This document shows, in pieces, positions 44,806 to 52,140 of a DNA stretch of 64,000 nucleotides. The notes beneath the pieces are model-generated. The model did not search any database. It was not told where the DNA came from and saw nothing but the letters and a program-made list of their open reading frames with translations. Positions within the stretch are counted from its first letter, which is position 1. The number at the start of each line of letters is the position of its first letter. The position numbers and the translations under genes are program-made. This DNA is from Mumia flava (lineage in GTDB: Bacteria; Actinomycetota; Actinomycetes; Propionibacteriales; Nocardioidaceae). Where the stretch lies: the NCBI RefSeq assembly GCF_002797495.1, contig NZ_PGEZ01000001.1, positions 1,736,001 to 1,800,000 of the forward strand, given 5' to 3'.

Positions 44806-45549
44806 GTGGCAGAGCGTCACCGGCCCGCGACCCATCCGCGCGCCGCAGTCTTCGCGCCGCTCGGCGACGAGGGGCGCGCCACCCGGGTCGAGAAGAGGCT
44901 CGCCGAGGCGATCTACTCCGGCGTGCTGCACGACGGGGAGCGACTGCCCAGCGAACCCGAGCTCGCCGCGATGTTCGGCGTGGCCACGGTCACCGCACGC
45001 GAGGCGCTGGTCGCGCTGCGCTCCCAGGGCCTGGTGACGACGACCCGGGGCCGCGGCGGCGGCAGCTTCGTCAACCGGCCGCGCCACCCCGACGACGCGT
45101 CGCTGCGGGTCCGGCTCGCCTCGATGTCCAACGTCGACCTGCGCGACCGGGCGACGCTGTACGGCGTGATCGTGGCCGGGTGTGCCGAGCTCGCCGCCGC
45201 GTACGCCGACGCCGACGACGTCGCCGAGCTGCGCGAGCTGGTGCCCGACGAGACCGACACGGACGCAGCGCGCTGGCGTCACGCCGACGCCGAGCTCTTC
45301 CTCTCGGTCGCGGCCCTGACCCAGTCCGCCAGGATGACCCGGGAGCTGCTGCGGCTCGAGGCGTCGTTCGGAGCACTGGTCCGCCTACCCCTCATGGATC
45401 CGGAGCACCGGCAGGCGGCGGGTGAACGGCTCGCCGCCCTCGTCGACGCGATCGGGGCGGGAGACGGCGACGCGGCGCGACGTACGGCATCGACGCATGT
45501 CCGCGAATCGGTTGCGTGGCTCATCCAGAAGAAGGCAGCATTGGGCTGA
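44806..45549 (+). CDS. GntR/FadR-family transcriptional regulator
   Basis: 247 residues. The winged HTH lies at ~25–90 ([55 protein letters not shown]); the all-helical FCD-type C-terminal ligand domain follows. The GTG at 44806 has GGAAAGGGA upstream; an in-frame GTG 51 nt earlier is less likely. Placed divergently from the pot operon and followed by a cache protein, it is the probable regulator of amine uptake. Confidence 0.88.
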   Translation: MAERHRPATHPRAAVFAPLGDEGRATRVEKRLAEAIYSGVLHDGERLPSEPELAAMFGVATVTAREALVALRSQGLVTTTRGRGGGSFVNRPRHPDDASLRVRLASMSNVDLRDRATLYGVIVAGCAELAAAYADADDVAELRELVPDETDTDAARWRHADAELFLSVAALTQSARMTRELLRLEASFGALVRLPLMDPEHRQAAGERLAALVDAIGAGDGDAARRTASTHVRESVAWLIQKKAALG

Positions 45550-45600
45550 CTCGGGCGCCACCAGCGACGCTGGCGTGCAAGCACGAAGGCAGGTGGACCG

Positions 45601-46281
45601 ATGCCGGTGAAGACCCAGCACGACCTCGGCGACGTGGTCGCGACCGTCGACGACTACTTCCTCACGCTGTTCGCGCGCCTCGAGGCGATGCGCGACCGCG
45701 TCGCCGCCCTCTTCGACGCAGGGCCCGTCGCGTCCTCGGCGGCGTCGACGGCGATCGCGCCCCTGGTGCGCGACCTGCTCACCGACGAGCGGGTGATGGG
45801 GTCGGGCTTCGTCGCCGGTCACGGGACGCTCAGCGACCGCGCCCTCTACCTCGCCTGGTGGCAGGGCGAGGACCGCCACCTCCTCGCCGAGTCGGAGTCA
45901 CCCGACTCCGGCGACGCGCTCGACTACACCCGCCACCCCTGGTATCGCGTCCCCGAACGGACCGGTCGCCGCCACCTCGCCGGCCCGTACGTCGACTTCG
46001 TGTGCACCGACGAGTACGTCATGACCGCGACCGTCCCGGTCCTGGCCGACGGCAGGATGGTCGGCGTCGTCGGTGCGGACACGCTCGTCGAGACCCTGGA
46101 GGGGATGCTCCTGGGGCTGCTGCGCGAGGCGGACCCGTCGGCGCTGCTGGTCAACGACCACGGTCGTGCCGTCGTGTCGGCGTCGCCACGGGTCGCGACC
46201 GGCAGCCTCGTCGACCTCGCCTCCGCACCCGAGGTCCTGCCCTGCGCCGACCTGCCTCTGCGGGTCACGCGCGTGCACTGA
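45601..46281 (+). CDS. Soluble cache-domain protein
   Basis: 226 residues matching a PDC/dCache-type sensor domain: DYFLTLFARLEAMRD, then HPWYRVPERTGRRHLAGPYVDFVCTDEYVMTATVPVLADGRMVGVVGADTLVETLEGML. There are no membrane helices, signal peptide or output domain, unlike normal cache receptors, so it acts in the cytosol. It lies 51 nt behind the GntR gene. Ligand is probably an amine or amino acid (inference). Confidence 0.8.
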   Translation: MPVKTQHDLGDVVATVDDYFLTLFARLEAMRDRVAALFDAGPVASSAASTAIAPLVRDLLTDERVMGSGFVAGHGTLSDRALYLAWWQGEDRHLLAESESPDSGDALDYTRHPWYRVPERTGRRHLAGPYVDFVCTDEYVMTATVPVLADGRMVGVVGADTLVETLEGMLLGLLREADPSALLVNDHGRAVVSASPRVATGSLVDLASAPEVLPCADLPLRVTRVH

Positions 46282-46353
46282 CGCCGACCCCGCCGCTCGA
46301 GCCTGGGAAGACCAAGGCGCCGTCGCACCTCGTTCACACACTCCTCCTTGCGC

Positions 46354-46385
46354 ACACTTCTCTACGGGATCCCGTATGCTTGTGT
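46354..46385. promoter_or_regulatory. 32-bp interrupted palindrome and leaderless promoter
   Basis: A perfect 14-bp palindrome TACGGGATCCCGTA (46363–46376) is flanked symmetrically by ACAC (46354–46357) and GTGT (46382–46385), each 5 nt away. TATGCT at 46375–46380 is a good -10 hexamer and the ATG at 46387 follows 7 nt later, so the transcript is probably leaderless. Overlap of operator and -10 suggests autorepression by the HTH protein. Confidence 0.6.
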
Positions 46386-46386
46386 C

Positions 46387-47049
46387 ATGACCTGGATCGG
46401 GGTCCACGACGCGGCGACGCGGCTCGGCGTCTCACCCCGGCGCGTCCTGCAGCGCATCGAGGCCGGCGACCTGCCCGCTGCCCGGATCGGACGGCAGTGG
46501 GCGATCGACTCGCACGACCTGCCGCTCGCGACGCCCCGGCGCTCCCGCCCGCTCTCGGAGCGGATGGCCTGGGCGCTGCTCGCGCTGCTCGCGGGGGAGC
46601 GACCGGCGGTGTCCGCGACCGAGCTGCGACGGCTCCGCGCGTACGCCCACCGGCTCGGCAGCGACCCCGACTCCGTCTCGCTCCTGCGCACCTGGGCGGA
46701 GCGCCGCGGCGACCGCACGACCTGGCGGGTCGCGGAAGCCGACCGCGACGAGCTGCGCTCGGACGACCGCGTGCGCCGCTCCGGTGTCGACGCACCCGGG
46801 AGCGGGATCGTGAGTCCGGTCGCCGAGGTGTACGTCGCGGTCGCCGAGCTGGACCACCTCGTCGACGACTACTTCCTGGTCCCGGCCGGCGCGGCGGAAG
46901 CGAACGTGGTGCTGCACGTCGTCGCGCAGGTTCCCGACATCACGTGGCCGGTGCTGGCGGCCGACCTCGCCGAGCACCTAGGGTCGCGGGAGAACGCCCG
47001 TGCCGCCGAGCTGATCGGGCTCGGCACGCCCGCAGGAGGGACGACGTGA
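46387..47049 (+). CDS. HTH protein, probable antitoxin/regulator of a nucleotidyltransferase pair
   Basis: 220 residues. The N-terminal ~50 residues are an excisionase/MerR-type HTH (GVHDAATRLGVSPRRVLQRIEAGDLPAARIGRQWAID). The rest is an Arg-rich helical region (RPLSERMAWALLALLAG…) then a C-terminal domain (VAEVYVAVAELDHLVDDYFLVPAG…WPVLAADLAEHLGSREN). No membrane segments. GTGA overlap with the next gene makes them a coupled unit. The combination resembles AbiEi-like antitoxins in role, but homology to AbiEi itself was not recognised. Confidence 0.75.
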   Translation: MTWIGVHDAATRLGVSPRRVLQRIEAGDLPAARIGRQWAIDSHDLPLATPRRSRPLSERMAWALLALLAGERPAVSATELRRLRAYAHRLGSDPDSVSLLRTWAERRGDRTTWRVAEADRDELRSDDRVRRSGVDAPGSGIVSPVAEVYVAVAELDHLVDDYFLVPAGAAEANVVLHVVAQVPDITWPVLAADLAEHLGSRENARAAELIGLGTPAGGTT

Positions 47050-47777
47050 CGGTCACGCTTCCGGTGATGAGCGCGGAGCAGGAGGCGTCCTGGATCGGGC
47101 TGTTCCACCTCGCGAAGAACGTGCCGGACGCGTGGACGCTGGTCGGTGGTCAGATGGTGCACCTGCACTGCGCCGAGCGGGGCGTCGACCCGTACCGCTC
47201 CACCCCCGACGTCGACACCGTCCTCGACGTCCGGGCGTACCCCCAGATCCTCATGACGGTGACGTCCGCACTGACCGACGCCGCGTTCGAGCCCCGCGGC
47301 CTGACCGCCAGCGGCAAGCAGCACCGGTGGGTCCGCGGCGAGGCGATCATCGACGTCCTCATCCCGGCCTTCACCGGACGGGCCGGTCGTGAGGCGGGAG
47401 CGGACGGCAATCCCGGTCTCGCCACGCCCGGCGCGATCTACGCGCTCCGCCGCACCGAGACCGTCGAGGTCACGGTCGGGGAGACGACCGGGACCGTACG
47501 ACGTCCGTCGCTGATCGGTGCTCTCGTGATCAAGTCGGCGGCCTACTCCCTCCCGCTCGACACCGCACCGGGTCGCCACCTCGACGACATCGCGCTGCTC
47601 GCCTCGATGCTGACCGCGCGCGACCTCCGCGGTGCCGACCTGGCCGCCGGGGAGATCCGCTACCTGCGCGACGCCGTCCCGGCTGCGCAGGCGCACCTGG
47701 CCGCGTCCATGATCGACGGTGCTGCCGACGGCCTCGCGCGCCTCACCCGCGTGATCGACCGTGCCCCGGTGAGCTAG
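47046..47777 (+). CDS. Nucleotidyltransferase-fold protein (AbiEii-like candidate toxin)
   Basis: 243 residues, GTG start overlapping the upstream stop. The region TLVGGQMVHLHCAERG (G34, G35) followed by RSTPDVDTVLDVR (D55, D57) matches the hG-G…D-x-D active-site pattern of minimal nucleotidyltransferases such as AbiEii/MNT. The C-terminal helices contain a Lys-Ser pair in LVIKSAAYSLPLDTAPGRHLDDIALL, again like AbiEii. The likely activity is nucleotide transfer to RNA or protein; toxicity is inference. Confidence 0.68.
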   Translation: MTVTLPVMSAEQEASWIGLFHLAKNVPDAWTLVGGQMVHLHCAERGVDPYRSTPDVDTVLDVRAYPQILMTVTSALTDAAFEPRGLTASGKQHRWVRGEAIIDVLIPAFTGRAGREAGADGNPGLATPGAIYALRRTETVEVTVGETTGTVRRPSLIGALVIKSAAYSLPLDTAPGRHLDDIALLASMLTARDLRGADLAAGEIRYLRDAVPAAQAHLAASMIDGAADGLARLTRVIDRAPVS

Positions 47778-47778
47778 G

Positions 47779-47871
47779 TCCCACCCGTACGCCGGCGCGG
47801 TGCGTCAGTTCCCATCCGTACGCCGGCGCGGTGAGTGAGTTCCCACCCGTACGCCGGCGCGGTGAGTGAGT
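47779..47871. repeat. Three tandem 31-bp repeats
   Basis: Units at 47779–47809, 47810–47840 and 47841–47871 begin TCCCA(C/T)CCGTACGCCGGC and end with a GT. Copy 3 and the following bases pair with an inverted copy at 47891–47909. They begin 2 nt past the nucleotidyltransferase stop; no gene lies in this gap before 48053. Confidence 0.9.
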
Positions 47872-47909
47872 TCCCACCGGACCCGGCTGCGTGGGAACCA
47901 GCTCACCGC
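47859..47909 (+). terminator. Long hairpin after the HTH–nucleotidyltransferase pair
   Basis: GCGGTGAGTGAGTTCCCAC (47859–47877) and GTGGGAACCAGCTCACCGC (47891–47909) pair over 19 positions with a few mismatches and a 13-nt loop. It fits a transcription terminator formed from one tandem repeat and its inverted copy. Confidence 0.6.
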
Positions 47910-48052
47910 CGGGCCCGCGACCGAGGTCGGCGAACGGGCAAGGGGACCCGGGGCTCCATGGTGGCCGCGTCCTCCTGCCGGTACGGTCAGCCGGTACGGA
48001 CGGCGAGCAGGTGAAGACCCGTCGAGATCCGACCGCGGACGGAGCGACCCCG

Positions 48053-49018
48053 ATGTCCAGCTGCTGCTCTCCGAGCACTCCTCCCGATGCAGACCGCTCG
48101 ACCGACGCGTGTTCCCCGCCGGTGGTCCGGCGACCTGCCTCGCCGGCCGGGCTCGATCTCGTGGACATCCCCAGCGGCACGTTCACCATGGGGAGCGACG
48201 ACCCGCAGGCCGACCCCGCGGACGGCGCCTATCCGCCGCACGAGGTCGACCTGCCCGCCTTCCGGATCGGACGCACCGCCGTCACCAACGACCAGTTCGC
48301 GGCGTTCGTCGACGCCTCGGGGTACGTCACCACCGCGGAGCGGTTCGGCTGGTCCTTCGTGTTCGGCGGTCTGCTCCCCGACGACTTCCCACCGACCCGG
48401 GCGGTCACCGCGGCCCCGTGGTGGCGACAGGTCGAGGGATCGTCGTGGCGCCATCCCGAAGGTCCGCAGTCGAGCCTGGACGGGCGTGGTCAGCACCCGG
48501 TGATCCACGTGACGTGGTACGACGCCGTCGAGTTCTGCGCCTGGGCGGGCTGTCGGCTCCCCACCGAGGCCGAGTGGGAGTACGCCGCGCGCGGCGGTCT
48601 CGAGGGTGTGCACTACCCCTGGGGTGCTGATCGCGAGCCCGATGGGGTGCACCGCATGAACGTGTACCAGGGCACGTTCCCGTACGACAACACGGCCGAG
48701 GACGGCTGGGTCGGCACGTGTCCGGTGGGGGCGTTCGAGCCGAACGACTACGGCCTGCACGAGGTCACCGGCAACGTGTGGGAGTGGTGCTCGGACTGGT
48801 TCGCCACCGACACCTACGACCGCGACCGGAGGACGGCGCCGACCGGTCCGACCCACGGGAGCAGCCGTGTCATGCGCGGTGGGTCGTACCTCTGCCACGA
48901 GAGCTACTGCTGGCGCTATCGGGTCGATGCGCGCAGCGCGAACAGCCCTGACTCGTCCACCGGCAACCTCGGCTTCCGGGTCGCCGCTGATCTCGAAGGA
49001 CGCTCGCCGCAAGGCTGA
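48053..49018 (+). CDS. Formylglycine-generating enzyme
   Basis: 321 residues. It oxidises the motif cysteine of sulfatases to C-alpha-formylglycine. The FGE-sulfatase fold is complete: TMGSDDPQADPADGAYPPHEV, RLPTEAEWEYAARGG, NVWEWCSDWF, RVMRGGSYLCHESYCWRYR. The catalytic pair is C281 and C286, as in the copper-dependent aerobic enzymes, and RSANSPDSSTGNLGFR follows. GGAG sits 8 nt before the ATG at 48053. The N-terminus has clustered cysteines (SSCCSPS) and no signal peptide. Its substrate is surely the next gene. Confidence 0.95.
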   Translation: MSSCCSPSTPPDADRSTDACSPPVVRRPASPAGLDLVDIPSGTFTMGSDDPQADPADGAYPPHEVDLPAFRIGRTAVTNDQFAAFVDASGYVTTAERFGWSFVFGGLLPDDFPPTRAVTAAPWWRQVEGSSWRHPEGPQSSLDGRGQHPVIHVTWYDAVEFCAWAGCRLPTEAEWEYAARGGLEGVHYPWGADREPDGVHRMNVYQGTFPYDNTAEDGWVGTCPVGAFEPNDYGLHEVTGNVWEWCSDWFATDTYDRDRRTAPTGPTHGSSRVMRGGSYLCHESYCWRYRVDARSANSPDSSTGNLGFRVAADLEGRSPQG

Positions 49019-49062
49019 GAACCCGTCCGCAGGCCGTCTCCGACGGGTCGCTGCACCCGGCT

Positions 49063-49089
49063 CCGGCACCGTCGCAACGGCGGTGCCGG
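49063..49089 (+). terminator. Stem-loop between FGE and sulfatase genes
   Basis: CCGGCACCG (49063–49071) and CGGTGCCGG (49081–49089) form a perfect 9-bp stem. With a possible -10 (TAGGAT, 49106–49111) after it, the sulfatase may have its own promoter. Confidence 0.5.
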
Positions 49090-49138
49090 CAGTCGCTCGT
49101 GCCCCTAGGATCGAGCCAGCCGACACGCGGAGGAAACC

Positions 49139-51511
49139 ATGCCCGACGCCTCTGACCGCCATGTTCGCGCCGTCCTTCCGATCCCGGACCGTCCCAAGCC
49201 GGGTCTGACGACGTACGACGCGAAGGACCCCGACACCGACTACCCGCCGCTCGAACCGCTGCTCCCGCCGGAGGGTGCACCGAACGTGCTCGTGATCCTG
49301 ATCGACGACGTCGGGTTCGGCGCTTCGAGCGCGTTCGGCGGGCCGTGCGAGACCCCGACGGCGGAGCGTCTCGCGGCGGGCGGGCTCCGGTTCAACCGGT
49401 TCCACACGACCGCGCTGTGCGCTCCGACGCGCGCTGCCCTGCTGTCCGGCCGCAACCACCACTCCGTCGGGATGGGCTCGATCACCGAGACGGCGACGTC
49501 GGCACCGGGGAACAACTCCCTGCGGCCGAACACGAAGGCGCCGCTGGCGACGACGTTGAAGCTCAACGGCTACTCGACGTCGCAGTTCGGCAAGTGCCAC
49601 GAGGTCCCGGTCTGGCAGTCCTCGCCGATGGGCCCGTTCGACGCGTGGCCCTCGGCCGGGGGCGGCTTCGAGTACTTCTACGGCTTCATCGGTGGCGAGA
49701 ACAACCAATGGGACCCGGCGCTGTACGAGGGGACGACGCCGATCGATCCGCCGGCGACTCCTGAGGAGGGCTACCACCTCACCGAGGACCTCGCGGACCA
49801 CGCGATCTCGTGGATCCGGCAGCAGAAGGCGCTGATGCCCGACCGGCCGTTCTTCACCTACTTCGCCCCGGGCGCGACGCACGCACCCCACCACGTGCCG
49901 AAACAGTGGGCCGACAAGTACGAGGGCCGCTTCGACGACGGATGGGACGCGCTTCGCGAACGGACGTTCGCGAAGCAGAAGGAGATGGGGGTCATCCCGG
50001 CCGACGCCGACCTGTGCGCGCGCCACGACGTGATCACGGCATGGGACGACATGGACGACGACCTCAAGCCGGTGCTGGCGCGCCAGATGGAGGTCTACGC
50101 GGGATTCCTCGAGCACACCGACCATCACGTCGGCCGGATCATCGATGCGATCGACGACCTCGGCATCCTGGACGACACGCTGATCTACTACATCATCGGC
50201 GACAACGGCGCGTCCGCCGAGGGCACGATGAACGGCGCCTTCAACGAGATGGCCAACTTCAACGGCATGGCCTCGCTGGAGACCACCGAGTTCATGCGCT
50301 CGAAGATGGACGAGTTCGGGTCGCCCGACTCGTACAACCACTACTCGGTCGGGTGGGCGTGGGCGATGAACACGCCGTTCCAGTGGACCAAGCAGGTCGC
50401 CTCCCACTGGGGCGGCACGCGCAACGGCACCATCGTGCACTGGCCGAAGGGCATCGAGGAGAAGGGCGGTCTGCGCGAGCAGTTCACCCACTGCATCGAC
50501 GTGGCGCCCACCGTCCTGGAGGCCGCCGGGCTCCCCGAGCCCACCTTCGTCAACGGCGTGCAGCAGAGCCCGATGGAGGGCACCAGCATGATCTACGCGT
50601 TCAACGGCGCGGACGAGCCCGAGCGCCACGATCTCCAGTACTTCGAGATGTTCGGCAACCGCGGGATCTATCACCGGGGATGGAGCGCGGTCACCAAGCA
50701 CAAGACGCCCTGGGTCCTCGTGGGCGGTGATCTGCCGGAGTTCGACGAGGACGTGTGGGAGCTCTACGACGGCAACCGCGACTACAGCCAGGCCCACGAC
50801 CTCTCCAGCGAGCACCCCGACAAGCTCGCCGCCCTGCAGCGCCTCTGGCTGATCGAGGCCGTCAAGTACAACGTCCTCCCGATGGACGATCGCACGGGCG
50901 AGCGCGCCAACGCCGAGCTCGCCGGTCGTCCCACCCTGATCCACGGGAACTCCCAGCTGTTCTTCCCCGGGATGGGTCGGCTGTCGGAGAACAGCGTCGT
51001 CAACATGAAGAACAAGTCGTTCTCGATCACGGCCGAGGTCGACATCCCCTCCGGCGGCGCGAACGGCGTGGTCATCGCCCAGGGCGGCCGCTTCGGCGGC
51101 TGGGCCGTCTACGCCAAGGACGGGCACCTCACCTTCGCGTACAACGTGCTGGGCATCCGGGAGTTCATCGTCCGAGCCGACGACCCGATCCCCGAGGGCA
51201 ACCACCAGGTCCGGATGGAGTTCACCTACGACGGCGGCGGGCTCGGCAAGGGCGGCGACGTCACGCTCTACCACGACGGCGACCCGGCCGGCACCGGGCG
51301 CGTCGACGCCACCCAGCCGATGATCTTCTCCGCCGACGAGACCACGGACATCGGGTACGAGTCCGGCACCACGGTGTCACCGGACTACACCACGGCGGAC
51401 AGCCGCTTCACCGGCAAGCTCCACTGGGTCCAGCTCGACCTCGGCACCGACGACCACGACCACTTCATCGACCCCGAGGAGCGGCTCCGGGTCGCGATGG
51501 CCCGGCAGTAG
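49139..51511 (+). CDS. Arylsulfatase (type I, formylglycine dependent)
   Basis: 790 residues. The N-terminal alkaline-phosphatase-like sulfatase domain has the metal motif LIDDVGFG (D56, D57) and the modification motif CAPTR with C94, followed by AALLSGR. HHVPKQW, IGDNGASAEG and GTRNGTIVHWPKG complete the active-site shell. Residues ~590–790 are a beta-sandwich (ENSVVNMKNKSFSITAEVDIPSGGANGVVIAQGG) like those in long bacterial arylsulfatases. No signal peptide is visible, so it may act in the cytosol or use another route. Ribosome-binding site GGAGG precedes the ATG. Confidence 0.94.
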   Translation: MPDASDRHVRAVLPIPDRPKPGLTTYDAKDPDTDYPPLEPLLPPEGAPNVLVILIDDVGFGASSAFGGPCETPTAERLAAGGLRFNRFHTTALCAPTRAALLSGRNHHSVGMGSITETATSAPGNNSLRPNTKAPLATTLKLNGYSTSQFGKCHEVPVWQSSPMGPFDAWPSAGGGFEYFYGFIGGENNQWDPALYEGTTPIDPPATPEEGYHLTEDLADHAISWIRQQKALMPDRPFFTYFAPGATHAPHHVPKQWADKYEGRFDDGWDALRERTFAKQKEMGVIPADADLCARHDVITAWDDMDDDLKPVLARQMEVYAGFLEHTDHHVGRIIDAIDDLGILDDTLIYYIIGDNGASAEGTMNGAFNEMANFNGMASLETTEFMRSKMDEFGSPDSYNHYSVGWAWAMNTPFQWTKQVASHWGGTRNGTIVHWPKGIEEKGGLREQFTHCIDVAPTVLEAAGLPEPTFVNGVQQSPMEGTSMIYAFNGADEPERHDLQYFEMFGNRGIYHRGWSAVTKHKTPWVLVGGDLPEFDEDVWELYDGNRDYSQAHDLSSEHPDKLAALQRLWLIEAVKYNVLPMDDRTGERANAELAGRPTLIHGNSQLFFPGMGRLSENSVVNMKNKSFSITAEVDIPSGGANGVVIAQGGRFGGWAVYAKDGHLTFAYNVLGIREFIVRADDPIPEGNHQVRMEFTYDGGGLGKGGDVTLYHDGDPAGTGRVDATQPMIFSADETTDIGYESGTTVSPDYTTADSRFTGKLHWVQLDLGTDDHDHFIDPEERLRVAMARQ

Positions 51512-51516
51512 GCGCG

Positions 51517-51615
51517 ATGAGCACCGAGTCCGAGTCCGTGGAACCCGAGGACGAACCCGAGGATCCCCCGGACGAACCGCCCTCGCCGGCGGCCGGCGTC
51601 AGGGACAGTCCGTGA
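51517..51615 (+). CDS. Small acidic peptide downstream of sulfatase (doubtful)
   Basis: A 32-residue frame starting 3 nt after the sulfatase stop, Glu/Pro/Asp-rich (STESESVEPEDEPEDPPDE). It overlaps the end of the convergent lipoprotein gene and has only weak start signals. It may be chance in a GC-rich gap. Confidence 0.2.
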   Translation: MSTESESVEPEDEPEDPPDEPPSPAAGVRDSP

Positions 51616-52039
51616 GCGTGTCCTCGACCGCCTGAGCCGACGTCGCCACCGAGCTGACCGCGTCCGAGACTGCCGAGACGCTCTCGGACGACAGCTGATC
51701 GCCGGCGTCGCCGATCGCGCTCTTCAGGTCGTCGATCGAGTCGCTCAGGGCATCGACCTCGTCGGACGCCGCGTCACCGGCGGTGTCCTTCAGCGTCGAG
51801 ACGTCCTCGCCGACCGCGTCCACGGCGGACTCGAGGCCGTTGGTGCCTTCCCCGACCAGGTCGAGGTTGGTCAAGGCGTCGACGCTCGACCGGAGGTCGG
51901 CCGCCGCGTCACAGTAGGCGTCCTGCGAGGTCGGTTCGTCGTCCTCGCTCCCGCACGCACCGAGTGACACGGCTGCCAGCAGCACGAGCCCGGCCAGCAC
52001 GGTCGTTCGGCGTCGTCGCTGGTCCCGTGATCGGGTCAT
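51599..52039 (-). CDS. Small putative lipoprotein
   Basis: 146 residues. A signal sequence with lipobox VSLGAC (RRRRTTVLAGLVLLAAVSLGAC) leads to a mature region rich in Ser, Ala and Asp with predicted helices and heptad-like spacing (VDALSDSIDDLKSAIGDAGDQLSS). The start ATG at 52039 has GGAGGAG 8 nt upstream. Function unknown; helical surface lipoproteins of this size are common near pckG in actinobacteria only by chance. Confidence 0.75.
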   Translation of the reverse strand: MTRSRDQRRRRTTVLAGLVLLAAVSLGACGSEDDEPTSQDAYCDAAADLRSSVDALTNLDLVGEGTNGLESAVDAVGEDVSTLKDTAGDAASDEVDALSDSIDDLKSAIGDAGDQLSSESVSAVSDAVSSVATSAQAVEDTLTDCP

Positions 52040-52140
52040 CGCACGAGCTCCTCCTCGTCGTCCTACGGGCGACGATGACACGACCGACGCCGGCCCCGCC
52101 ACCGCCTTGTCGGCGCCGCGACGGCGTAGGGCCGACCGCC

